Virus record (IMG/VR): IMGVR_UViG_3300032084_002699
Coordinates: 1 to 30,359 of that record
Length of the DNA stretch: 30,359 bases
Direction: 5' to 3' (one strand)
Source: a virus
The notes under the pieces were generated by a model. It was given only the letters and a program-made list of their open reading frames with translations, was not told the DNA's origin and did no database searches. Both the position numbers and the translations under genes were made by a program. Below, piece by piece: positions 23,396 to 30,298 of the stretch. The first letter of the stretch is position 1. Each line of letters begins with the position of its first letter.

Positions 23396-23649
23396 TATTC
23401 AGTGGTGGTATCATAAAGAAGAGTTATTCTTGACTGACTTGCCCTCTGTTTTATCGCATCAACAGTGGCACTAGCTAACTCTCCACAAAAATGAAAAATT
23501 ACAGGTCCATTTATAATTAAAACCCTGACGTTTTTACTTCCTTCTGCAGTTCCTTCCCAGATCTCAACAGTACCATCCATGCCTCTGTTTTTAACATCAT
23601 TTAAGACAAGATCCATTCTAGGCCATGGTAATTCAAAATACATAATCAC
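23395..23649 (-). CDS. Hypothetical neck-region protein, 84 aa
   Basis: Small protein, unrecognised. Strands (TVEIWEGTAEGS, NVRVLIINGPVIFHFCGE) and a helix (ASATVDAIKQRASQ). It lies between a repeat-bearing exported protein and the gp10-like protein, so it may be a head-completion or neck component. Start could also be the internal ATG two codons later. Confidence 0.55.
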   Translation of the reverse strand: MIMYFELPWPRMDLVLNDVKNRGMDGTVEIWEGTAEGSKNVRVLIINGPVIFHFCGELASATVDAIKQRASQSRITLLYDTTTE

Positions 23650-23652
23650 TCC

Positions 23653-24666
23653 TTAATTTGGTTCTTCATAACCAATCAAATATCCAGCTATTTCAACAGA
23701 TCCAGTTATTTCTATAAAATTAAGATCTACTGTAAATGGTAAAGGTTCCGGCAAAGTTGGAGCAGTTACGGAAAATGAAGAAGGTGAAGAACCACTAACC
23801 CTAGAAGGAACCAAAAAATCAACATATACAGTAGTGCTATTTCTTAATTGAAACTGACCATCTTGAGTAGATGAATTAAGGGCCGTTATCAAAAAAGAAG
23901 ATATATAAAGCGTAGATCCAACTGTTGGCGTATAATAAACTGTTGGGGTACCAGTAAGAGAAGCTCTTGCTATTGGAATAATAACCCTCGTCCTCCCTCT
24001 TATCTCACTAGGTCTATCAGATATTGCGACCTTAACACTATTAGAAGGTGAAAGCTCAACAGGCTCATACAACCCACTATCTTGATTTTTTCCTTTCATT
24101 ACCGCATTAGTTACAATGCCATCAGTAGTATTATTTATTTCTTCATTTATCTGCTTTGTTACGTTATCAATTTGGGCCTGACTCTGATCAAATTCAGTTT
24201 GCAAAATTGTCTGTGTCTGATCAGTTTGGGTATTGTAATCTAACCTAAAGCCCTGAGTCTCACTAAGTTGACTATCTTGCTTTGACTGAGTTTCATCAAA
24301 TTCAGCTTGAAGTATCAATTGAGTTTGATTAGTTTGGGAAGTGTACTCTGATTTAAAATCTAAAATATTAGTATTTACGTCATCAATCTTTAATTGAGTT
24401 TCATCAGTCTGATTATTATAATCCAATCTAAAACCTTGAGTCTCAGACAATTGACTATCTTGCTTTATTTGGGTTTCATCAAATTCATCTTGAACAATCT
24501 GTCTAAGAACAGGATCATTAACAGTAAGATTTCCAGAAGCATCAGATTGAAGAACACCAAAAGTATCATCTGGTTTTTGAACATTTAAAATTGAATCACT
24601 TAATCTAGCAAAACAATCTAAAGAAAATATTAAAAAAAATATTAAAATTAATTTATTCCCAACCAT
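23653..24666 (-). CDS. Exported trimeric-fibre-like protein with TQ-punctuated coiled coil
   Basis: 337 aa. The N-terminal hydrophobic stretch (KLILIFFLIFSLDCFARL) is a Sec signal peptide, cleaving near CFA. Residues about 58-180 carry two 61-residue repeats. Each has FDETQ and SQLSETQGFRLDYN, and the TQ pairs recur 11 or 14 residues apart (65, 76, 90, 115, 126, 137, 151, then SQ at 162), as in long coiled coils. The C-terminal 130 residues are beta-rich (TVYYTPTVGSTLYISSF, QFQLRNSTTVYVDFLV, FIEITGSVEIAGYLIGYE), a likely knob. Position in the head-neck block suggests a neck or head fibre. Confidence 0.65.
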   Translation of the reverse strand: MVGNKLILIFFLIFSLDCFARLSDSILNVQKPDDTFGVLQSDASGNLTVNDPVLRQIVQDEFDETQIKQDSQLSETQGFRLDYNNQTDETQLKIDDVNTNILDFKSEYTSQTNQTQLILQAEFDETQSKQDSQLSETQGFRLDYNTQTDQTQTILQTEFDQSQAQIDNVTKQINEEINNTTDGIVTNAVMKGKNQDSGLYEPVELSPSNSVKVAISDRPSEIRGRTRVIIPIARASLTGTPTVYYTPTVGSTLYISSFLITALNSSTQDGQFQLRNSTTVYVDFLVPSRVSGSSPSSFSVTAPTLPEPLPFTVDLNFIEITGSVEIAGYLIGYEEPN

Positions 24667-25012
24667 AAATCACCACTATGTCAGCTACATTATTTTCAGT
24701 CTTAACAAAAAGATAATTAGTTGGAGCTTTTGAAGGCTCCCAATTTCCACCAGCTGGTATTTTTATTCCTTCAGTACCAACCTGACCTTCTTCAAATGCT
24801 ATATAAACAGCCCTAGTTCCCTTGTTTTGAATTAAAATATATCTTCTCTTAAGATCTGTATCTAAGAATTTTTGAGTTGTATCAGTGGCCGTAAGCTCTA
24901 GTTTTTGCCTTATGTAAGTTTGGACTTGCTGAGCATTAGCAACAGATATTAAACTAAGCAATATAAGTATCTTGCTTAGCTGTTTGACGTATGTGAATGT
25001 TCCAGTAAACAT
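24653..25012 (-). CDS. Exported small beta-sandwich protein
   Basis: 119 aa with a signal peptide (KILILLSLISVANAQQ, cleavage after ANA). The mature part is about 90 residues of beta strands (KRRYILIQNKGTRAVYIAFE, GTEGIKIPAGGNWEPSKAP, NYLFVKTENNVADIVVIYGW), a pattern seen in phage decoration and neck proteins. AAGGAAG lies five bases before the ATG. The gene begins inside the end of the connector gene, with a 59-base overlap, and overlaps the next exported gene. Both exported genes may form one surface complex. Confidence 0.6.
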   Translation of the reverse strand: MFTGTFTYVKQLSKILILLSLISVANAQQVQTYIRQKLELTATDTTQKFLDTDLKRRYILIQNKGTRAVYIAFEEGQVGTEGIKIPAGGNWEPSKAPTNYLFVKTENNVADIVVIYGWE

Positions 25013-25382
25013 AATCTTCCTTTACATGAATTACTTCATATAGTTTTTCATTAATATAATAATACTTCTCAGTAACATCATCAGTCACCTTTAAGCTTAC
25101 CACATCAAAATCAGGATAGGATTGCTTACTTATGTGCTTTACCATCAGATCCCCTTCCTCAATTTTTCCACCTTCTCTTAATCTAATATTTGCAAATAGA
25201 TCTATAAGATAAGGAGTAGGAAGAATCTGTGCTGTAGCATCAACAGGATTTCCATCACCAACTTCTGAACCATCCCAAGTTCTGGTTAGAATATGAACAG
25301 TGTGCTTTATGGCCCCAATATCATCTCTGATACCAAGAATTTCATCTGTGCAAGCTAGAATGTCATCTACAAGACTAGGCAT
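24954..25382 (-). CDS. Putative head closure/stopper protein
   Basis: 142 aa. Strand-rich centre (ATAQILPTPYLIDLFANIRL, GGKIEEGDLMVKHISKQSY, KYYYINEKLYEVIHVKEDYV, YWNIHIRQT) fits the small beta-barrel of head closure proteins. Located right after the connector genes as expected. The 3' end is shared with the start of the next gene. Not a strong family match. Confidence 0.55.
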   Translation of the reverse strand: MPSLVDDILACTDEILGIRDDIGAIKHTVHILTRTWDGSEVGDGNPVDATAQILPTPYLIDLFANIRLREGGKIEEGDLMVKHISKQSYPDFDVVSLKVTDDVTEKYYYINEKLYEVIHVKEDYVYWNIHIRQTAKQDTYIA

Positions 25383-25729
25383 CCCATTCCTCCACCGCCA
25401 ACTTTACACCTGTTGGAAATATCAAGAAGTTGGGATAATTCTTCAAGAAGCCTTTTAAGCTCCTTTTGTTTATTGGATCTGCTCATTTTTGTATCAAGTT
25501 CAATGTCACCAATTCTTTTAACATTGTCTTTTTGATAAGAACTTAAAGCTGTTTTTAATTCTTCGATAGAAGTAACAAGCTCTAATGCTCTTGCCTCAAC
25601 TTGAGCAGGAAGATTCTCCAGCCTATCAGCAAAGATTTTACTGTAACTGGTAGAATTAGGACTCAAAATCTTGCCCTCATGACAGAGGGCAAAGATTATT
25701 GAATATTTTTGATCATCAGTAAAAGCCAT
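25367..25729 (-). CDS. Putative head-tail connector protein, 120 aa
   Basis: Mostly helical: QKYSIIFALCHEGKILSP, EARALELVTSIEELKTALS, then SNKQKELKRLLEELSQLL, and an unusual ending KVGGGGMGCLVL. Head-tail adaptors of the gp6/gp15 type are small helical proteins in this position. It overlaps genes on both sides by a few bases. Family is inferred from location only. Confidence 0.5.
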   Translation of the reverse strand: MAFTDDQKYSIIFALCHEGKILSPNSTSYSKIFADRLENLPAQVEARALELVTSIEELKTALSSYQKDNVKRIGDIELDTKMSRSNKQKELKRLLEELSQLLDISNRCKVGGGGMGCLVL

Positions 25730-26328
25730 TATGACTCAAAATGTTTTCTAATTTTCTTTAAATAACCGTTTTTACTTGAAGAGTTTCCAATATCTACACC
25801 ATGAGATTCAGCATAGGCCTTAACTTCTTCTTCTGAAAGAGCTTCAAGTTCTTCTTCAGATTTTAGTTCTGGAGACTCAGGATCTTTATCTTCATCAGAA
25901 GGATCTTTGTCATCATCAGAACCATCATTATTTTCAGGATCTGCATCAGGATCAGCTGGTGGATCTCCATCATTATTTTCAGGATCTTCATCCTCAAATA
26001 AATCCTCTACACAATCATAAGGAGCTGATTGAAAATCGTGATTATAGAGCTCTTTATAGATCTCATCCTTGGTTTTACCTTCATCAAAAAACTTTTTAAC
26101 AAGTTCTTCTAATGTTGGTTTTTTAGGCTTTTTATCAGCCTCACTTGCTTTCTGTTTTGAATTTTTGTAACCCAACTCAAACTCCTTTTTAGCTTTAGCA
26201 ATTATCATTTTTTCTGCTTTATCTTTTTCAGATCCGGTTAAAGATCTTAAAACTTCCCTTTTCTCAGCAAGTTTTTCCCTTAAGAATTTCTGAAAAGCAG
26301 CTTGTTTTCTGGTTCTTTGATAGTTCAT
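25729..26328 (-). CDS. Acidic protein with C-terminal HeH/SAP-like motif
   Basis: 199 aa. A Lys-rich helical N-terminus (FLREKLAEKREVLRSLTG) is followed by a very acidic, Pro/Asn/Asp-rich linker with the repeat DPENNDG twice. The C-terminus (EEVKAYAESHGVDIGNSSSK, NGYLKKIRKHF) looks like the HeH/LEM or SAP helix-extension-helix fold often found in phage head-region proteins and in Rho N-termini. Role may be DNA or head binding. AAGGAT is placed before the ATG, in an unusual intergenic region with two palindromes. Confidence 0.55.
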   Translation of the reverse strand: MNYQRTRKQAAFQKFLREKLAEKREVLRSLTGSEKDKAEKMIIAKAKKEFELGYKNSKQKASEADKKPKKPTLEELVKKFFDEGKTKDEIYKELYNHDFQSAPYDCVEDLFEDEDPENNDGDPPADPDADPENNDGSDDDKDPSDEDKDPESPELKSEEELEALSEEEVKAYAESHGVDIGNSSSKNGYLKKIRKHFES

Positions 26329-26344
26329 ATCGTATCCTTAAAAA

Positions 26345-26387
26345 AGTATAGAAATATACTAAAAAAATATCAGTATACTCCTATACT
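26345..26387. promoter_or_regulatory. Two identical AGTATA-N4-TATACT palindromes
   Basis: Perfect six-base arms with four-base centres at 26345-26360 (centre GAAA) and 26372-26387 (centre CTCC), 27 bases apart start to start. They fill the gap between the probable decoration gene and the acidic-protein gene. They could be operators for a dimeric protein, or two RNA hairpins in the late message. Confidence 0.7.
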
Positions 26388-26396
26388 ATTTTCTAA

Positions 26397-26774
26397 TTAG
26401 TTTCCAACAACTTCTAAGTCAAGCACTAGAATTGAATCTGTACCTTCTACAAAGTCACCTGTTTCAGCAACATCAAGTGAAAGATACTCACCTTTTTCAA
26501 GGATCAATTCTTCTCCTTCATCAAGAAGCTCAAGAGCAGTTCTTGCAGCAAGACCAGCTTGAGTATCTTTAGGAGTGGCCAAAGAAGGCGCATCTTGAAT
26601 CTTAAGATCAAGAGTTAGATAGTTAGCACCTGAAGCTGAAATAGCTCCTTCCTGAATAATTGCAGCACCCAAGACTTTCATCTTTTTGTGAGCATATAAA
26701 GCAGGAAGAACTTGAGCAGCGTTGAGTGCTCCAAGATTCACTACTACTGTAGGTCTGTTATTATGGTTAATCAT
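26397..26774 (-). CDS. Probable capsid decoration protein
   Basis: 125 aa, next to the major capsid gene, with AGGAG before the ATG. It is beta-rich: PTVVVNLGALNAAQVLPALY, ASGANYLTLDLKIQD, EELILEKGEYLSLDVAETG, SILVLDLEVVGN. Many phages encode a small beta-sandwich stabilising protein here (lambda gpD and others of different fold). The Ig-like or jelly-roll character is my reading of strand spacing. Confidence 0.6.
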   Translation of the reverse strand: MINHNNRPTVVVNLGALNAAQVLPALYAHKKMKVLGAAIIQEGAISASGANYLTLDLKIQDAPSLATPKDTQAGLAARTALELLDEGEELILEKGEYLSLDVAETGDFVEGTDSILVLDLEVVGN

Positions 26775-26803
26775 TTTAATTCTCCTGAAAAAATCTTTCT
26801 TTT

Positions 26804-26834
26804 AAAAATTGGGGTGGTTTAAAAGCTCCACCCC
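26804..26834 (-). terminator. Hairpin after major capsid gene (weak terminator or mRNA stabiliser)
   Basis: On the minus strand: GGGGTGG, a ten-base loop, CCACCCC, then AATTTTT. The stem is seven perfect pairs, but two A separate it from the T run. It lies between the stop of the capsid gene (26863) and the decoration gene, and probably reduces downstream transcription or protects the capsid message. Confidence 0.65.
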
Positions 26835-26862
26835 TTTTAGCTATTTTTGATTAAGTCTCTAA

Positions 26863-27873
26863 TTAAGAGGCACTTACAGTAGTTTCAAAAGCAGCAATCT
26901 TTTTATCAAGAGTAGAAACTTTCTTGTCAAAGTTCTTAACAGCATACCACTCGTTACCAGTAACGATGATTTCTCTGGCAAGAATATCTTTGTCAGAATC
27001 CATTTCCATTTCTTGTTTGGTCATAATACCGTAAGCATTTTCTTTACAGATAAGCCCTCTGTAAACGTCCTTTCCTCCAACTTGACCAGCTGGATTTTTG
27101 GTCATGCTATCAACAGTAACAATGGCCATACCAAGAAGCCTACCCTCAAAACCTTCAATCATATACATTGGATCGTTAGCATCTGCTTTCAAGAATCCAG
27201 CAGTGTTATCATTCACAATATCTAGGAATTGAAGAGAGTGCATAAAAGCAACTACTGATTGCTTATGCTTGTCACCAAAGGCAACAATTTTACCCTGATT
27301 AAGAGTTCTTACTGTAGTAACGTCACCAGCAGCCTGTGCTTGATAACCAGTAGTAAAGGAAGTTTCCATTTCAGCAAGAAGCTTTTTATCCAGCTTTTCA
27401 GCATGAACTCTAGCAATTTGCCTTTGGGCTTCAGCCATAATTCTGTCTGCTGAAGCAGCAGATTTCTTAAAGGCCCTTTTCTTAAAGCCAACGGCTTTAC
27501 CAACTTCAAAGACTGTAGCACTAAAGCTGTCATCCCCAAGAGAATCAACAGTTAGGACTTCATCTTCTGCAGGTTCCTCAGCATCTCCAATTGACTTAAA
27601 GTAAGGAAAGTTGACGGTTTCACCACTGCCCTCTGCCTTTAAATCATCGTTTCTAAGTGCAAAAGCACCAAAAACAAGATACCTATCAAAATAAGCCTGA
27701 ATATGATCAGACCAAACCTTAGGAACAAAGACAAAATCTGCAGAACCCGTAGAGTCCCCAGCAGTTTTCATTCCCATAAAATTAATACTCTTTTCAATAC
27801 TATGATTGATCAAGAAGTTTACCCCAAACCCTAAAAGAAGGACTGAGAAAACAGTTAAAAGTAATTCTTTCAT
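26863..27873 (-). CDS. Major capsid protein (HK97 fold) with hydrophobic N-terminal leader
   Basis: 336 aa. Residues from about 44 on (ADFVFVPKVWSDHIQAYFDR, GETVNFPYFKSIGDAEEPAE, VFEVGKAVGFKKRAFKKSAA, RIMAEAQRQIARVHAEKLDK) have the order of an HK97-fold coat: N-arm, E-loop, spine helix. It lies downstream of the scaffold gene. The surprise is the start: MKELLLTVFSVLLLGFGVNF is a hydrophobic stretch, like a membrane anchor or signal sequence. The start at 27873 has TGAGGT eight bases ahead, overlapping the scaffold stop. Later ATGs at 27777 and 27771 would give a normal coat, but only a weaker AAGAG precedes them. Confidence 0.88.
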   Translation of the reverse strand: MKELLLTVFSVLLLGFGVNFLINHSIEKSINFMGMKTAGDSTGSADFVFVPKVWSDHIQAYFDRYLVFGAFALRNDDLKAEGSGETVNFPYFKSIGDAEEPAEDEVLTVDSLGDDSFSATVFEVGKAVGFKKRAFKKSAASADRIMAEAQRQIARVHAEKLDKKLLAEMETSFTTGYQAQAAGDVTTVRTLNQGKIVAFGDKHKQSVVAFMHSLQFLDIVNDNTAGFLKADANDPMYMIEGFEGRLLGMAIVTVDSMTKNPAGQVGGKDVYRGLICKENAYGIMTKQEMEMDSDKDILAREIIVTGNEWYAVKNFDKKVSTLDKKIAAFETTVSAS

Positions 27874-27884
27874 TTTTCTTTACC

Positions 27885-28616
27885 TCACATTGCGGAGCTA
27901 TTAGCTCTCAATTTTTCATAAAGCTCTGGGTTCTTTTGATAAAGAGCAGACTTACCCATCATACCCATTTTATCAAATTCTTCCTGAGTGACTTCACCAT
28001 TTTGATCACCCTCAGGCTTTTTCTTCCCTTTACCTTTGTCTCTGGTGGAAGTATTTGCTTTTTCTCCACCACCCTTTGCAGAACATTTTTCCAGAATTTC
28101 TTCCAGTTGTTCCTCAGTCATCTCATCACCCTCATCAAGAGAATTTAGAGCTTTACCCATAAGGAACTCAAAATATTCTAAGTTTTCGCTACCAGAAATT
28201 CCATTCTCTAAGGCCAGCTCAAGAACAGCGGTTCTAGTAACAGCAGATTCATAATCACTGGTAATAGCATCTAGCTTTTTATCAGGATCATCGTCATCGT
28301 CGTCACCTCCGAGGACTTTTAAAGCTTTCTCGAACTTGTTCATCTTTTCAGCGTTTTTCTTTTCTTTTAAACGCCTCTTAGCATTTTCAGCTCTAAGCTT
28401 TTTAATCTGCTTTTTATATTCTTCGGGAGTGAGGTCATCATCTGGATCATCATCACCATCGTCATCGTCGTCGTCGCCACCTGAGCCATCGTCGTCGTTG
28501 CCGCCCTTTTTTCCATTATCATCATTATTCCCAGCATCGTCATCGTCGTCATCATCGCCGCCATCGTCACCAGAAACCCTTAAATTAAACTTCTTCAATA
28601 AAGATTCAGTCCACAT
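27885..28616 (-). CDS. Capsid scaffold protein with Asp-rich N-terminal region
   Basis: 243 aa, directly before the major capsid gene. Residues about 17-60 consist mainly of Asp, Gly and Asn, then a charged coiled coil follows (EEYKKQIKKLRAENAKRR, KKNAEKMNKFEKALKVL), a second DDDDDD block, and a C-terminal region with DEMTEEQLEEILEK and GMMGKSALYQKNPELYEKLR. A coiled-coil middle and a C-terminal capsid-binding helix are usual for phage scaffolds (DUF4355-like). AGGAG is well spaced before the ATG. Confidence 0.82.
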   Translation of the reverse strand: MWTESLLKKFNLRVSGDDGGDDDDDDDAGNNDDNGKKGGNDDDGSGGDDDDDDGDDDPDDDLTPEEYKKQIKKLRAENAKRRLKEKKNAEKMNKFEKALKVLGGDDDDDDPDKKLDAITSDYESAVTRTAVLELALENGISGSENLEYFEFLMGKALNSLDEGDEMTEEQLEEILEKCSAKGGGEKANTSTRDKGKGKKKPEGDQNGEVTQEEFDKMGMMGKSALYQKNPELYEKLRANSSAM

Positions 28617-28643
28617 CGTAACACTCCTATATCGTAACTTGTT

Positions 28644-28820
28644 TTATAATTTGTTGATAGCTTTCTTTCTTTTAGTAAGCTCTTTGTCTACCAACTTCAT
28701 CAACTTTTCATCTTCTTTAATTTCTTCTGCCCTTATAAGAGTATCAGCAGCACTTTTGACTTCCCACTCTTCAATTTTTCTCTTCTCTAACTTGGCAGCA
28801 ACACTCTCTTTATTTGGCAT
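28644..28820 (-). CDS. Hypothetical 58-aa helical protein
   Basis: Begins MPNKESVAAKLEKRK and continues as charged helix (EEWEVKSAADTLIRAEEIKE, DEKLMKLVDKELTKRKK). The frame is open back to an ATG at 28859, but the one at 28820 has AGGGAAAG at good distance and only an 11-base overlap with the MuF gene, so I prefer it. Small coiled proteins between MuF and scaffold genes are common in phages, and their role is mostly unknown; scaffold accessory is one idea. Confidence 0.65.
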   Translation of the reverse strand: MPNKESVAAKLEKRKIEEWEVKSAADTLIRAEEIKEDEKLMKLVDKELTKRKKAINKL

Positions 28821-29634
28821 CGTAACTTTCCCTATACGGAATAAGAATCGCCCTGTCATTTGGTCTGTCAGGAGGATTCATAAAGATTCTATCCTTTCCC
28901 TTAAAAGTATATTTGAACGGCTTATCCAATGCAACAATCATTTTAGGTGATTTGGAAGCTTTTATTGAATCATCCCCAGTTCTAATATCCATTGGATGAT
29001 AAAGCGTTTTCTTTAGATCTTCAAAATACTTTCCTCGGATCCTATCAAAACCCTTTAATTTCGATACGTTATAAATATTATGCAATTCAGTTCTAGCTAA
29101 TCTTTGGAGTCTCCATTCAGCACCAATGAAGACTTGCTCCATATCAAAAACCGCCTGACTCCAAGATTTTTTCTGAATTAATGATTGGCCTAAAGATCTT
29201 TGAAATTCAACTCTTAAACTTTGATTGTAAGCTTTAATAGATTCTTGATATTGATTGAATAAAAATGATTCAGGCTGAGAAGATGCAATAACTGCTTCAA
29301 TTGAAACTGGAGGGCTCTTTAGGCCATTAAACTTTTTCTCAAGAGCATTAATTTCTGAAGCAGAATCTTCAACACCTTGAAGATGGAGATTTTCAAAGCC
29401 AAACTTTAATTCTTCATCTAGCTTTTTCTGCATCCTAATAATCATGGCATCTACTTGTTCTAAAGCATATTCCATCCTTGCCCTAGTAAAAGTGTTATCA
29501 GGAGTAAAAAGAATATTATTAGTTAATTGCTTTTTGGCCTCTTTATACATTTTGATAAGTCTACGGATCTGGTTCATCTCTAAACCATCAAGGCGTGATA
29601 CATTTCTTTCAAATAACTTTTCTTCTCCGAACAT
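28810..29634 (-). CDS. MuF-type minor head (head morphogenesis) protein
   Basis: 274 aa. The C-terminal MuF/SPP1 gp7 domain is recognisable: LARTELHNIYNVSKLKGFDR (179-198), YHPMDIRTGDDS (212-223), then FMNPPDRPNDRAILIPY (251-267), the usual pattern of the 'H....R..h' and 'PP.HPnDRc' region, though the typical H-P-N-C-R is RPNDR here. The N-terminal 170 residues are helical and probably dock on the portal. It is a minor capsid component needed for head assembly. Its ATG overlaps the stop of the GNAT-like gene (TAATG). Confidence 0.85.
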   Translation of the reverse strand: MFGEEKLFERNVSRLDGLEMNQIRRLIKMYKEAKKQLTNNILFTPDNTFTRARMEYALEQVDAMIIRMQKKLDEELKFGFENLHLQGVEDSASEINALEKKFNGLKSPPVSIEAVIASSQPESFLFNQYQESIKAYNQSLRVEFQRSLGQSLIQKKSWSQAVFDMEQVFIGAEWRLQRLARTELHNIYNVSKLKGFDRIRGKYFEDLKKTLYHPMDIRTGDDSIKASKSPKMIVALDKPFKYTFKGKDRIFMNPPDRPNDRAILIPYRESYDAK

Positions 29635-30110
29635 TACTTTTTGACCCTAACAGGAATAACTCTCCCGTTCTTACGTATAAACTTAACTTTTCCTGTAGAT
29701 CTGTTTTTTGATTTTTTGAAACCTTCTTTTGGAATATCTGTTTCTGCAATACTGTGTTTTATTTTTGTACCAGAAAATTTTTCCCTTATTCTTTTTTGAT
29801 GATGGTGAAGAAGATCTCCCTTTAATTTCTTGCCTCTCATTCTTTTGGATAGCTTTTCAAATAGCTCAGTTCCAATTCCTTTGCCTTTATACTTTTCTCT
29901 AACTTCAGTTAAATCAACCTCTTTTACACCCTTTCCAGTGGCCCTTGTCTCTATGTGACCAATGACCCTTCCAGATCTTTTGTGTATGAGATTTATATCA
30001 ACAGACTTATTACCTTTTCTTTTATACTTCTCAACACGCCTTTTTAAACCAATCTTCTGACTTGGGCTTTTGCTTTTAGATAAAAATCTAGCTAATTTTT
30101 TAACTGACAT
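29634..30110 (-). CDS. GNAT-like acetyltransferase domain protein, very basic
   Basis: 158 aa. After a Lys/Arg-rich N-terminus comes DINLIHKRSGRVIGHIETR, then LTEVREKYKGKGIGTELFEK with the acetyl-CoA-binding loop K-x-x-G-x-G (73-78), the core of GNAT motif A, and a helix with three His (DLLHHHQKRIREKF). The C-terminus KVKFIRKNGRVIPVRVKK is a short basic tail which I recall from other phage virion-associated proteins. The protein lies between the putative portal and MuF genes, so it may be packaged in or act on the capsid. Substrate unknown; only motif A is clear, so activity is uncertain. Confidence 0.7.
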   Translation of the reverse strand: MSVKKLARFLSKSKSPSQKIGLKRRVEKYKRKGNKSVDINLIHKRSGRVIGHIETRATGKGVKEVDLTEVREKYKGKGIGTELFEKLSKRMRGKKLKGDLLHHHQKRIREKFSGTKIKHSIAETDIPKEGFKKSKNRSTGKVKFIRKNGRVIPVRVKK

Positions 30111-30111
30111 A

Positions 30112-30297
30112 TTAGAGCCTTGTAATTTTACGACCCTTATACTTTACGCCTCTTTTAAGCTCATTGGAATAGTTTTGCTTGGGAATTGGTTTAATTTCAT
30201 TTTCTGAGTGCTTAACAATAATACTGGTATCTAATGGCCTTTCTTTGACCATGTTCTTTTTCTTCATCTTTTCCAGTTTCTTATTCAAGTCTTTCAT
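30112..30297 (-). CDS. Hypothetical basic protein, 61 aa
   Basis: Lys-rich protein beginning MKDLNKKLEKMKKKNMVK and ending LKRGVKYKGRKITRL. The frame is open to a TTG at 30309, but the ATG at 30297 is closer to the stop of the upstream gene (30299). No good ribosome site precedes it, so translation would depend on coupling. It is placed before the GNAT-like gene. Function unknown. Confidence 0.5.
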   Translation of the reverse strand: MKDLNKKLEKMKKKNMVKERPLDTSIIVKHSENEIKPIPKQNYSNELKRGVKYKGRKITRL

Positions 30298-30298
30298 A

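Noticed and set aside
28440-28570. Regular trinucleotide pattern that could suggest a repeat array or CRISPR
   Set aside because: It is a coding run of Asp codons without fixed repeat and spacer units.
28336-28950. 204-aa plus-strand frame, Ser-rich
   Set aside because: It is the antisense of the Asp codon runs of the scaffold gene and of the 58-aa gene; composition is an artefact and no ribosome site is present.
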